From: Planctomycetota bacterium
Lineage (GTDB): Bacteria > Planctomycetota > Planctomycetia > Pirellulales > Pirellulaceae
Length of the DNA: 35,689 nucleotides
Direction: 5' to 3'
Assembly (NCBI GenBank): GCA_029979005.1
Contig: JAPOIJ010000033.1
Location: forward strand, 1-35,689
In this document: one piece after another, positions 8,117 through 16,104 of the stretch
Layout of the letters: each line of letters begins with the position of its first letter
Position numbering within the stretch: the first letter of the stretch is position 1
Made by a program: the position numbers and the translations under genes
The notes under the pieces: generated by a model
Database searches by the model: none
What the model saw: the letters and a program-made list of their open reading frames with translations, nothing else
Told to the model about the DNA's origin: nothing

Positions 8117-9712
8117 TTAGTGCGAATCGCCAAGTGATTTCCAACGAAGCTCTGCATCGCTCGAAGGGCTAAAGTGCCTTACGATTTCAGTTGGAACAAC
8201 TTGGAATTTAGTGGTTGCTTCTAGCCATTCTATGAATTCGGATTGTCGGCCAATATTGTCGAATTCAAACCCCATCAGCGCCTGCCCCTCGGTCTGTCCG
8301 GAATCGGTGTAATTCATGTAGCACACACTTGATAGCGTGCTGGCGATTCGCATGAAATCGCGAAGTGCTCCCGGGCGATTTGCAAATTCGATTACCGCGA
8401 AAAAAGGAAATGCAATTAGGTCGATATTGAAGGGAATGACGCGGAATTCCGATCCCGGCGATCCGGTAATGTCATGATGTGGCGGGGCGTTTGGGTCAAC
8501 CAAAAATTGATCGAGTAATTTGATCTCAGCGTGGGGGACTTCGATTCCAATCACCGGGTAGGCGTGAGTCTCAGAGACTTTCCCGTATTGAAAATCGATG
8601 ATATTCATATTGGCAAAGAAACGATCGAGGAGTTCGATCATTGCGCCGTGTTGCTCATTGATCTCGAATGCATAGTAGCGGGTTTCGGGTCGTTTGACCT
8701 GCCCCCGTCTCGCTATTTTGGGCAGCATCATAAAGTCGACGTTTGATCCAGAGAGGACGGTCAATGGACGGTCGTTTTCTGTCAATGAATATTGAATGGC
8801 TCCGGCAACTCCGAGAGCTGCAGACGGTTCAACGATGGTTCTCTTTTTTTGCCAAAGAAACTGTATTGCTTCGCAGACCTGATCGTTGGTGACAGTGATG
8901 CACTCATCGATCAAATGTTGGCACAATTGAAATGGGATTTCGCCCGGGCAGGCGACTGCGGTTCCGTCGCAGAATCGATCCAATGTGTCGATCGTCGTTC
9001 TTTGACCGTTGGACAAAGAAACTCCCATACTATTTTGATCGACAGCCTCAACCACAATTAATTTTGCCGTTGGAAATTTCCGTTTAGCCACCGAAGCGAC
9101 GCCCGAGGCCATGCCCCCTCCACCGACTTCTAGAAACACATGGGTGGGCGGCAAATCAAGATCGTTGACGATTTCAATTCCAATCGTTGCCTGACCAGCA
9201 ATGACTTGTAAGTCATCGTACGGTGGAATCACCACACCTCCGGTAGATTCTGCAAAACGATGAGCTTCTTTGGCCGCTTCGTCGAATGAGTCACCGTGAA
9301 GCCGGATTTCGATGAATTCTCCACCAAAGCTTTTGACGGATTCTTGTTTGAGCACGGGGGTGGAGCGGGGCATGAAAATGGTAGCCGGCAAATTTAAACG
9401 CTTTGCAGTGACGGCAACGCCTTGAGCGTGATTTCCTGCTGATGCGGCTACCAATTTTCCTGTGAAACCAGCTTGGTGCATTGCCAGGATTTTGTTGAAC
9501 GACCCTCGCCATTTATAACTATGGACGACTGAGAGGTCTTCTCGCTTAAGGGCTAGCGAAGCGCCACTTTCCAGTTCCACTGAATCCAGAGGAGTGGGCT
9601 GGTCAAGTTGGTAAACCCGTTCGAGCGCCGCTTCAGTTTCGAGTTCCAGCGAGCGCAGCAGTTCTGCCACTTGAGGATCGCTATTGAAATTCGATGGCGC
9701 TGAGTCGGTCAT
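8117..9712 (-). CDS. ilvA: Threonine ammonia-lyase (threonine dehydratase), biosynthetic type
   Basis: A PLP enzyme converting threonine to 2-oxobutanoate, the committed step of isoleucine synthesis. The catalytic domain (about residues 20-330) has the PLP lysine Lys67 in VVHSYKWRGSFNK, the SAGNHAQGVA loop and the phosphate-binding VGGGGMASG. The C-terminal part (about 345-525) is a regulatory region with two ACT-like modules, one starting RYYAFEINEQHGAM and one FFAVIEFANRPGALRDFM, consistent with the isoleucine-regulated long form. I chose ATG 9712, which has AGAGG seven bases upstream, over the GTG at 9775, whose 21 extra residues look non-coding. Length is 531 residues. It lies 179 bases downstream of ilvC on the same strand and may share its attenuated transcript. 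Confidence 0.93.
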   Translation of the reverse strand: MTDSAPSNFNSDPQVAELLRSLELETEAALERVYQLDQPTPLDSVELESGASLALKREDLSVVHSYKWRGSFNKILAMHQAGFTGKLVAASAGNHAQGVAVTAKRLNLPATIFMPRSTPVLKQESVKSFGGEFIEIRLHGDSFDEAAKEAHRFAESTGGVVIPPYDDLQVIAGQATIGIEIVNDLDLPPTHVFLEVGGGGMASGVASVAKRKFPTAKLIVVEAVDQNSMGVSLSNGQRTTIDTLDRFCDGTAVACPGEIPFQLCQHLIDECITVTNDQVCEAIQFLWQKKRTIVEPSAALGVAGAIQYSLTENDRPLTVLSGSNVDFMMLPKIARRGQVKRPETRYYAFEINEQHGAMIELLDRFFANMNIIDFQYGKVSETHAYPVIGIEVPHAEIKLLDQFLVDPNAPPHHDITGSPGSEFRVIPFNIDLIAFPFFAVIEFANRPGALRDFMRIASTLSSVCYMNYTDSGQTEGQALMGFEFDNIGRQSEFIEWLEATTKFQVVPTEIVRHFSPSSDAELRWKSLGDSH

Positions 9713-9891
9713 TGCAAAGCCTCTAGCGGATGATTTACAGCAAGGAGTCGACGAGTTGGTAATGTCATAAGACACTCGATCAGTTGTATCCAGGTGGGTT
9801 TGAGTTAGGGAGCGCGAGGTAATCCAATGTTAGGTTGAAGAAGACATCGCCCCTGTTGGTGAACGCCCAAAGGATACTATGATCATCAACC

Positions 9892-10893
9892 CTATGCCTG
9901 ATTTTGCTTCAGCCAGGAAAATTGTTTTCTCAACGCTTGACCGGTTGCTTCAATGGGATGGGCGATGTCCTCTTCCATCATGCGTTTGAAGTTTGCGGAA
10001 CCGGATGCTGCTTCTTCTTGCCATTGTTTAGCAAAGGTTCCATCTTGAATGTCTTTAAGCACGGCTTTCATGTTTGCCCGTGTCTCATCGGTGATGATTC
10101 GTTTGCCACTAACGAGATCCCCGTAGGCTGCTGTGTCGCTGATGAACTCGTGCATTCGCGCGATTCCACCCTCGTAAATTAAATCAACGATCAGTTTGAC
10201 TTCGTGGAGGCATTCAAAATAGGCAACATCCGGCTGGTAGCCGGCTTCGACGAGCGTCTCCCATCCGGCGGTAATCAATTCAGTTAGGCCACCACAGAGA
10301 ACTGCCTGTTCGCCAAACAAATCAGTCTCAGTTTCTTCCGGAAAGGTGGTCTGAATGATTCCAGCTCTCGCAGCACCGATTGCCCATCCGTAAGAGAGTG
10401 CGATATCCAAAGCATTACCAGTCGCATCTTGGTGAATTGCCACTAGGCCGGGAACACCGCTGCCTTCTTCGTATTGGCGGCGAACCATGCCGCCGGGCCC
10501 CTTGGGAGCGAGCATGACGACGTTGTTTTCAGGGGCGACGGTAATCGCGCCGTAATGGATGCAAAATCCATGAGAGAACAAAACGGTAGAGCCGGGTTTT
10601 AGATTGGGTGCCACAATATCGCGGTAAACTTGCGGTTGCGCCATATCGGGGCACATCATGCAAACGACATCCGCTTGTTTCGCGGCATCTTCCATACTTA
10701 GCGGTGCCCAGCCTTCGGAAACCGCTTGGTTCCAGCTTTTTCCCCCTTCGCGAAGCCCGACAACGACGTTGATCCCGCTATCTCTGAGATTCATCGCCTG
10801 TCCACGACCCTGGCTACCGTAGCCGATCATGGCCACGCAAAGGTTCTCAAGGGCTTGAGTGTTAATATCTGACTCGAAAAACATGGTGGTCAT
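9892..10893 (-). CDS. ilvC: Ketol-acid reductoisomerase, class I
   Basis: A 333-residue enzyme that isomerises and reduces 2-acetolactate or 2-aceto-2-hydroxybutyrate in valine, leucine and isoleucine synthesis. The N-terminal Rossmann domain has MIGYGSQGRGQAMNL and the cofactor loop GLREGGKSW. The knotted helical C-terminal domain carries the Mg and substrate acidic residues in TDLFGEQAVLCGG and ECLHEVKLIVDL. In the cofactor loop a Gly occupies a position that is often Ser in NADPH-specific enzymes of this short-loop class, so cofactor preference is open. The ATG at 10893 has GGAG six bases upstream. A leader peptide and terminator precede it (10945-11013), suggesting attenuation by branched-chain aminoacyl-tRNA supply. 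Confidence 0.96.
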   Translation of the reverse strand: MTTMFFESDINTQALENLCVAMIGYGSQGRGQAMNLRDSGINVVVGLREGGKSWNQAVSEGWAPLSMEDAAKQADVVCMMCPDMAQPQVYRDIVAPNLKPGSTVLFSHGFCIHYGAITVAPENNVVMLAPKGPGGMVRRQYEEGSGVPGLVAIHQDATGNALDIALSYGWAIGAARAGIIQTTFPEETETDLFGEQAVLCGGLTELITAGWETLVEAGYQPDVAYFECLHEVKLIVDLIYEGGIARMHEFISDTAAYGDLVSGKRIITDETRANMKAVLKDIQDGTFAKQWQEEAASGSANFKRMMEEDIAHPIEATGQALRKQFSWLKQNQA

Positions 10894-10944
10894 TGTGGTC
10901 TCCAGCTATTTCCAAAGATTCCGAAAGGGATGGTTGGTTAAATC

Positions 10945-10975
10945 AAAAAACGACTCGCAAGACGTGCGAGCCGTT
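10945..10975 (-). terminator. Leader terminator (attenuator) before ilvC
   Basis: On the ilvC strand an 11-bp stem (AACGGCTCGCA with TGCGAGTCGTT, one G-T pair), a 5-base loop CGTCT, then six T at 10950-10945. The nearest gene on the other side (ppc) is divergent, so there is no upstream minus-strand gene to terminate; the terminator sits inside the ilvC 5' leader. Confidence 0.85.
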
Positions 10976-11013
10976 CAAGTTGTCATGCGTGAAATTTGCA
11001 GCACGCTGATCAT
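10975..11013 (-). CDS. Putative ilvC leader peptide
   Basis: A 12-codon ORF, MISVLQISRMTT, whose stop codon touches the base of the leader terminator. Four of the first seven codons are Ile, Val, Leu and Ile, the end products of the pathway. The bases encoding it can fold on themselves (GCGTG at 11006-11002 with CACGC at 10991-10987), or GCGTGC can pair with GCACGT in the terminator 5' arm and loop, offering mutually exclusive structures. No strong ribosome site is visible. A weak promoter (TTGTTT at 11075-11070, 16-base spacer, TATACG at 11053-11048) lies just upstream. Translation is inferred. Confidence 0.55.
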   Translation of the reverse strand: MISVLQISRMTT

Positions 11014-11505
11014 CGGGGTAAAGTTCGCTATCGCAGGAATGGACTTTCGTATAATTTGATGCTGCAATCAAACAAACGTGTTCGTTCCTTGTTGCCTCTC
11101 GCTGATTCAGCAATCGAAGCCGATTCTAAAGAGGGAGCGATGAATGTCAATTCCAAGGTTTTGCCAAAAGAAATTGCCAAATGTTTAACTTGGTTGGCAG
11201 TTTAAATTGCGTGAATGTGACTTGAGCTGATTGTGGTTGTTTCTGTTCCGTTGAAGGTGATTTGCGGTGGTCGTTATTAAATAGCGTTCGCGGCGGCGTT
11301 GGTGAGGAGCAGAAATTTAGAATCCAATTTTTTTCAGGCGATTATTTTGAAGCCATAGTTTTAAATTTTCCTTCGATATATTCGATTTTGCCCTCAGAAC
11401 AGGGCTAAGATGTGTCTTGCTCGATTCCGATCGGGTTGGAGTTTTCCTAAATTTGCCCGTCAGTAAATCTTGTCGGGCCACCGTTGTAACTGATCCACAG
11501 AGCTA
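11014..11505. other. Divergent intergenic region between ilvC leader and ppc
   Basis: The region holds the presumed ilvC promoter and a perfect TATAAT on the plus strand at 11050-11055 that lacks a good -35. A 21-codon ORF at 11140-11205 has GAGGGAG too close to its ATG to be convincing. The rest is AT-rich; no RNA gene, riboswitch or repeat could be recognised, and no clear ppc promoter stands out. Confidence 0.5.
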
Positions 11506-14286
11506 ATGAACAAAAAACAAAATGAGCTGAGCGGAACGATTCGATTGTTGGGCGGATTGTTGGGGGAGACGATTATTGCCCAAGAAGGTCGTGAAGTGTT
11601 TGAGATGGAGGAGGAAATACGTAAATTGGCTAAGGCCTGGCGAGCGGGAGATGCCGACGCCAAACAGCGATTGGATGAGGTGATCCCTGGTTTGGTGAAT
11701 GACCTCCCTCTTGCAGCGGCAAATTTAAAAGCATTCTCAACTTATTTTCAGTTAGTAAATTTGGCTGAGGAGCGAGAACGAGTCCGAATTTTGCGCGAGC
11801 GTGCTGAGACTGCGTTTGAATCCAATGTCCCCATGGATGAAACCATGGATGAAGCGTTAGGAACGCTCAAGCGGGAGGGAGTGGAAGCCTCAGAAATTCA
11901 GGAGATATTGACTCGAATGGTCGTGACGCCAGTTTTCACGGCTCATCCAACTGAATCGAAACGTCGGACGATTCGTCAAATACTCAATAAAGTATCGACC
12001 TTATTGAAACGGCTCGACTCTGCTGATCTGTTCGCTCAAGAGCGAAATGAGGCCGAAGAATTATTGCGGGATTATATCGTCCTGCTGTGGCAAAGTGACG
12101 AGACTCGTAATCGCCGTCCGACGGTAATGGATGAAGTGCGAAATAGCGGTTTGTACTTTTTTGAAAATACTCTCTTTGATCTCGTGCCGCGAATTTATGA
12201 GGAACTCGATGCCGCGTTGGTGAAACATTTTCCTGAGCAACGTTTCGATGTTCCTTCGTTCCTTTCCTATGGTTCTTGGATAGGTGGCGATCGGGACGGC
12301 AATCCGTACGTGACAACGGATGTGACGGAAGAGACGTTGCAGGAGCATGAGGCGACCGTTCTCTCTCACTACCTAAAAGAGGTTCTCTCGATGTACTCGC
12401 TTTTGAGTCCGTCAACAACGCGGGTGAATTTCAGTCACTGGTTTCTGGCTAGTCTGGAAAAAGATCGCGAATTGGTTCCCGAAGATGAGTTTGAGGTTTT
12501 GGATCGATTTGCACAGGAGCCCTATCGTCAAAAACTGATCATGATTTATCGCCGATTAGTTGCAACAAAAAAGCAAAATGAAATTACGTGGAGTCGGGTT
12601 CCAGTCGGGAAAGAAAATCCGCGAGCCTACGATTCGGTAGACCAATTCCTGAATGATCTTTATCTTATTCGCGACAGTTTATTGGCCAACCAAGGTGAGC
12701 GGTTGGTGCGTGGTCGGTTTGCTCGATTGATACGATCCGCTCAGGTTTTTGGCTTTCACATGGCATCTCTTGATTTGCGACAACATTCAAAGCGTCATCA
12801 AGAAGCTGCTGCTGAAATTTTTGCAAAAAATCAGACCGTGGACGGTTATCAGTCTCTACCGGAGGCGGAAAAAATTGCGGTTCTTAGCCGAGAGATTGAG
12901 AGTCCCCGATCATGGTCCGGTGGTCGCAAATCCGATGGTCAATTTGGATTTACTAGCCAGACGGATGATTTGCTGACGCTGTTTCGATTGATTGGGTTTG
13001 CGCAGGCGAAGATGGGAGAGCAAGCAATTCAGGCCTATATCATTAGCATGACTCAGGGAGTCAGCCATATACTTGAGGTGCTTCTATTGGCCCATGATGC
13101 AGATTTATTTGGTTGCCTTGATATTGTGCCGCTGTTCGAGACGGTTGAGGATTTGAGGGCGGCGCCCGCGATTATGCAGGCGTTATTCGATAACCCGGTT
13201 TACGCAAAACATCTGGCTGAGCGCGGCAATCAGCAACAGATCATGATTGGTTACAGTGACAGTAATAAAGATGGTGGCTATCTACGGGCGAACTGGATGC
13301 TGTTTACTGCTCAGCGACAACTAGCAGAAGTGTGCCAACGTAATGGGATCGTGCTGACGTTGTTCCATGGGCGTGGAGGTTCGATAGGACGTGGAGGTGG
13401 CCCCGCAAATCGGGCGATTCTTGCTCAGCCGCCTGAGTCGGTTCGCGGACGGATTCGAATCACTGAACAGGGAGAAGTGGTAAGTTCAAGGTATAGTGAA
13501 CCGGAGATTGCCCATCGGCACCTCCAACAGTTAGTGCATGCCGTCCTCTGTTCCACAGGAACTCGTCCAGTGTTTGATAAAATTGAACGCTGGTCTGAAA
13601 TCATGGATGAGTTAAGTTCGATTGCCTATCGAAAGTATCGAAGCCTCGTGGAACGAGAAGATTTTCTTGAGTACTTTCATGCCGCTTCGCCGATCGATCA
13701 GATTGGGCAATTAAATATCGGTTCACGACCGAGTCGTCGAGCCGCTACTGAAACATTAGACGATCTTAGGGCCATTCCCTGGGTGTTCGCATGGACGCAA
13801 ACAAGAACCGATATCCCCAGTTGGTTTGGTGTTGGGACTGGTTTTCAAGATTGGCTTGCCGAGGGCGACTATGATTCAAAATTGGCGGAACTGAGAGAGA
13901 TGAATCAGCGATGGCCTTTCTTTCGTACCCTGATGAGCAATGTCCAGTTGGGGATGGGGCGGGCCGATATGGCAATTTCAGCGCTGTACGCATCGCTCTC
14001 CGAGGAGCATGGCGAAGCTGTTTTTGAGGATATCAAGGCAGAATTTGACCTAAGTAAAAAGCTGGTTCTTGAGGTTACGGAATTGGACGAGCTCTTGCAC
14101 TGCGAACCGTGGTTGCAGCACAGTATCAAAGTTAGAAATCCCTACGTCGATCCACTGAACTACATTCAGGTCGAGTTACTTAAGAAATTGCGTTCTGATC
14201 CGGAAGTTTTGGATTCGGATGCGATTCGTCATGAGATTCTTCAATCGGTGAATGGAATCGCAGCGGGACTGCAGAGCGTCGGGTGA
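11506..14286 (+). CDS. ppc: Phosphoenolpyruvate carboxylase
   Basis: A 926-residue bacterial-type PEP carboxylase that adds bicarbonate to PEP to make oxaloacetate, refilling the TCA cycle. Signature stretches appear in the usual order: VFTAHPTESKRRTI (catalytic His147), SWIGGDRDGNP, FHMASLDLRQHSKRH, MIGYSDSNKDGG, FHGRGGSIGRGGGP, and ITEQGEVVSSRYSEPEIA. It ends NGIAAGLQSVG with the C-terminal Gly needed for activity in this family. The ATG at 11506 gives the expected N terminus (TIRLLGGLLGETI). It is monocistronic, between the ilv leader and the convergent aromatic hydroxylase gene. Full length and intact. Confidence 0.97.
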   Translation: MNKKQNELSGTIRLLGGLLGETIIAQEGREVFEMEEEIRKLAKAWRAGDADAKQRLDEVIPGLVNDLPLAAANLKAFSTYFQLVNLAEERERVRILRERAETAFESNVPMDETMDEALGTLKREGVEASEIQEILTRMVVTPVFTAHPTESKRRTIRQILNKVSTLLKRLDSADLFAQERNEAEELLRDYIVLLWQSDETRNRRPTVMDEVRNSGLYFFENTLFDLVPRIYEELDAALVKHFPEQRFDVPSFLSYGSWIGGDRDGNPYVTTDVTEETLQEHEATVLSHYLKEVLSMYSLLSPSTTRVNFSHWFLASLEKDRELVPEDEFEVLDRFAQEPYRQKLIMIYRRLVATKKQNEITWSRVPVGKENPRAYDSVDQFLNDLYLIRDSLLANQGERLVRGRFARLIRSAQVFGFHMASLDLRQHSKRHQEAAAEIFAKNQTVDGYQSLPEAEKIAVLSREIESPRSWSGGRKSDGQFGFTSQTDDLLTLFRLIGFAQAKMGEQAIQAYIISMTQGVSHILEVLLLAHDADLFGCLDIVPLFETVEDLRAAPAIMQALFDNPVYAKHLAERGNQQQIMIGYSDSNKDGGYLRANWMLFTAQRQLAEVCQRNGIVLTLFHGRGGSIGRGGGPANRAILAQPPESVRGRIRITEQGEVVSSRYSEPEIAHRHLQQLVHAVLCSTGTRPVFDKIERWSEIMDELSSIAYRKYRSLVEREDFLEYFHAASPIDQIGQLNIGSRPSRRAATETLDDLRAIPWVFAWTQTRTDIPSWFGVGTGFQDWLAEGDYDSKLAELREMNQRWPFFRTLMSNVQLGMGRADMAISALYASLSEEHGEAVFEDIKAEFDLSKKLVLEVTELDELLHCEPWLQHSIKVRNPYVDPLNYIQVELLKKLRSDPEVLDSDAIRHEILQSVNGIAAGLQSVG

Positions 14287-14548
14287 TACTGTGCATTTTT
14301 ACCGGGACTGTTGCGGGCATGGTCGACGCGATGAGAATCTTTTACGTCTGACAGTTACTTGATTAGGTTCAGTTGAGACTTGATTGGGTTCAGTTAACGC
14401 TGAGGTTGATTTAGGCTGGTCGGTGATTCGTGCGGGGGTCGGATGAGAATCGTTAGTGCGCGGCAAGTTAGCAACTAGAGTTGCGGCTCTCATGCCGAAA
14501 AGCCTGCTGGTGACCTCGTTCCGGAGGAATTGGCGACAGGGGAAAGAT
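14287..14548. other. Convergent intergenic region with a 21-bp tandem repeat
   Basis: Between ppc and the aromatic hydroxylase gene. It contains two 18-base copies (14357-14374, 14378-14395) differing at one base, and a short hairpin GCAAC-TAGA-GTTGC near 14469-14482. No T-rich intrinsic terminator was found for either gene, and no convincing ORF. Confidence 0.5.
14357..14395. repeat. Two-copy tandem repeat, 21-bp period
   Basis: ACTTGATTAGGTTCAGTT at 14357-14374 is repeated as ACTTGATTGGGTTCAGTT at 14378-14395, with GAG between them. It lies in non-coding sequence at the 3' ends of two convergent genes. Role unknown. Confidence 0.8.
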
Positions 14549-15871
14549 CTAGTTGATGGAGTTAACGATTTCCAGATTTTCCTCAAACCAGAATGCCACT
14601 TCATGTGGAACCTCTTTGGGCATTTGCTTGAACTGTGCGAGGAGATCGTTGCTGAGCCCTTCTCGATAAAGGTTGAGATTTTTAATTGCCGTTCGAGTTA
14701 GGCATTCATCCATTTCTTGCCCCGCCATTAACCAATGGTATTTTTCGTTGACGCTCATCATGGCGGTTCCGACGTCAATTACGCGATCGCCGGGGACGAT
14801 TTCCCGCCAGGTGAAGTCGGGAAGGTTCATTGCCTTTTTACTGGCTTCGAGGATTCTGTCTGGTGTCAAGGATTCGAGTAAATCAAAGTTTTCCAATACG
14901 AAGTAAGTCTTTTGGAATTCGCTGATCAGGTAGTCGGTGTTGGCCAACCGAAGGAGATCCTGGTCACACGAGGGGTCGATTAAGATGCGGTTCGATTCAC
15001 TCCCGCCGATGCTGTAGATGGTTTCACCGGGTGAAGAGAGAATTCCTGCACCAAAATCTCGCACCTCACCTTTTTCCATAACCAGACCAAATTCAACGGT
15101 GAACCAGTAGATTCGTCCGGCATATTTGAGGAGCTCATCGGCAGTTGTTTTAATGAGTCGGATTGCCTCGACATCCCCCTGCACTGCCTCGATTTGTTGA
15201 TCTCGTTCGGCGTAAATTATATTTCTGGTTTCGCCGTGATATTTCATCACATTGGCTACCGCAGAAATAGTAAACGTAGCGACGTGTCCAGCTACGTCGT
15301 GCCCGATGTCTGGTTCTTCGAGGTAGTCTGTTCCCAGTGGACGCATGAACGTTGTAACTGGAAAAAAGCGTTTGCTGTGGCAAGTAAAAAAGAGTTCGGC
15401 AGGAATGATCTCATTGACGGTTGCCAATTGCCACGCGGTTTGTTGATAGATTCTTGCGTTTAACAAGTAAAAGTCCGGGATTACACCTCCGGAAATTTCA
15501 AATAATTTTTCGCCATTCTGATATTCCTGGCAGGCGAATTTCTCTTTCGTTTTTTTCTGTTGTGCAACCAAACATGCCCAGCTGAGGTGTTCTTCAAAAG
15601 TGTAGTTTTCGTAATGCTGTTGGCATTCGTAATCACCTAGTGCGACGGACTCGGTGCCCAGATTGCCGGTTCGAAAGGGAAGACCTGCTCGGGCTGCTGC
15701 GATGTAGGGGGCACGCTTGTCGGGTGGGATCGGATAGGGGACGTCCGTTCGTGACATTTCAGCTTCTAAACGCTGGATTCGCTCTTCCAGCGAAAGCGGT
15801 CTTATCTCACTGAGCTGGATGCTGTTCTTTTTAGCAAACAATTCGTAATCAGCTTGCGTGTGTTCGGGCAT
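14549..15871 (-). CDS. Aromatic amino acid hydroxylase family protein (phenylalanine 4-monooxygenase-like)
   Basis: A 440-residue protein whose middle part (about residues 85-330) matches the pterin-dependent aromatic amino acid hydroxylases. FPVTTFMRPLGTDYLEEPDIGHDVAGH supplies the iron ligands His191 and His196 in two adjoining stretches, and YWFTVEFGL supplies Glu260, so the 2-His-1-Glu site is complete. The expected later residues PGETIYSI are present. It is much longer than ordinary bacterial PhhA (about 260-300 residues): about 85 extra residues at the N terminus without a clear ACT domain, and about 100 at the C terminus. Substrate could be Phe, Tyr, Trp or something else. It is downstream of hemC on the same strand after 233 bases containing an operator-like repeat. 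Confidence 0.8.
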   Translation of the reverse strand: MPEHTQADYELFAKKNSIQLSEIRPLSLEERIQRLEAEMSRTDVPYPIPPDKRAPYIAAARAGLPFRTGNLGTESVALGDYECQQHYENYTFEEHLSWACLVAQQKKTKEKFACQEYQNGEKLFEISGGVIPDFYLLNARIYQQTAWQLATVNEIIPAELFFTCHSKRFFPVTTFMRPLGTDYLEEPDIGHDVAGHVATFTISAVANVMKYHGETRNIIYAERDQQIEAVQGDVEAIRLIKTTADELLKYAGRIYWFTVEFGLVMEKGEVRDFGAGILSSPGETIYSIGGSESNRILIDPSCDQDLLRLANTDYLISEFQKTYFVLENFDLLESLTPDRILEASKKAMNLPDFTWREIVPGDRVIDVGTAMMSVNEKYHWLMAGQEMDECLTRTAIKNLNLYREGLSNDLLAQFKQMPKEVPHEVAFWFEENLEIVNSIN

Positions 15872-15946
15872 CGCTCATTCTCGTATCCAGGTGATGAAAC
15901 CAGGCCGTTTTTCACAGTCCTAATCAGTGTTATTTGGTTCTAAGAA

Positions 15947-15976
15947 TCATAGCGTTGATTGACGCTATTCATAGCG
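15947..15976. promoter_or_regulatory. Operator-like repeat upstream of the aromatic hydroxylase gene
   Basis: TCATAGCG occurs at 15947-15954 and again at 15969-15976, 22 bp apart, about two helical turns. Between them ACGCTAT at 15962-15968 is the inverse of ATAGCGT at 15949-15955, forming a perfect 7-bp inverted repeat with a 6-base centre. No T-run follows on either strand, so a protein-binding site is favoured over a terminator. It lies 76-105 bases before the hydroxylase start. Confidence 0.45.
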
Positions 15977-16104
15977 AAAGCCCAATGGTTTCCAAGCTGT
16001 GGACGATTGGCGACTGATTCTCAGGTTGAGGGGATCTGAATTGCCGATTATCCAAAAAAAAACGGCAATGGGTGCGCGGGATGAGGAGACTGGCTGGCCT
16101 CCAT

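Noticed and set aside
11140..11205. 21-codon plus-strand ORF with GAGGGAG upstream, between ilvC and ppc
   Set aside because: The purine-rich stretch is only about two bases from the ATG, no good promoter spacing is visible, and the peptide matches nothing I know.
11195..11210. TGGC...TTGC resembling a second sigma-54 promoter before ppc
   Set aside because: The GG to GC spacing is 11 instead of the required 10 bases.
14299..14604. 101-codon minus-strand ORF containing the TEPNQV repeat
   Set aside because: The repeat coding is a by-product of the 21-bp DNA repeat; the rest overlaps the hydroxylase 3' end in another frame.
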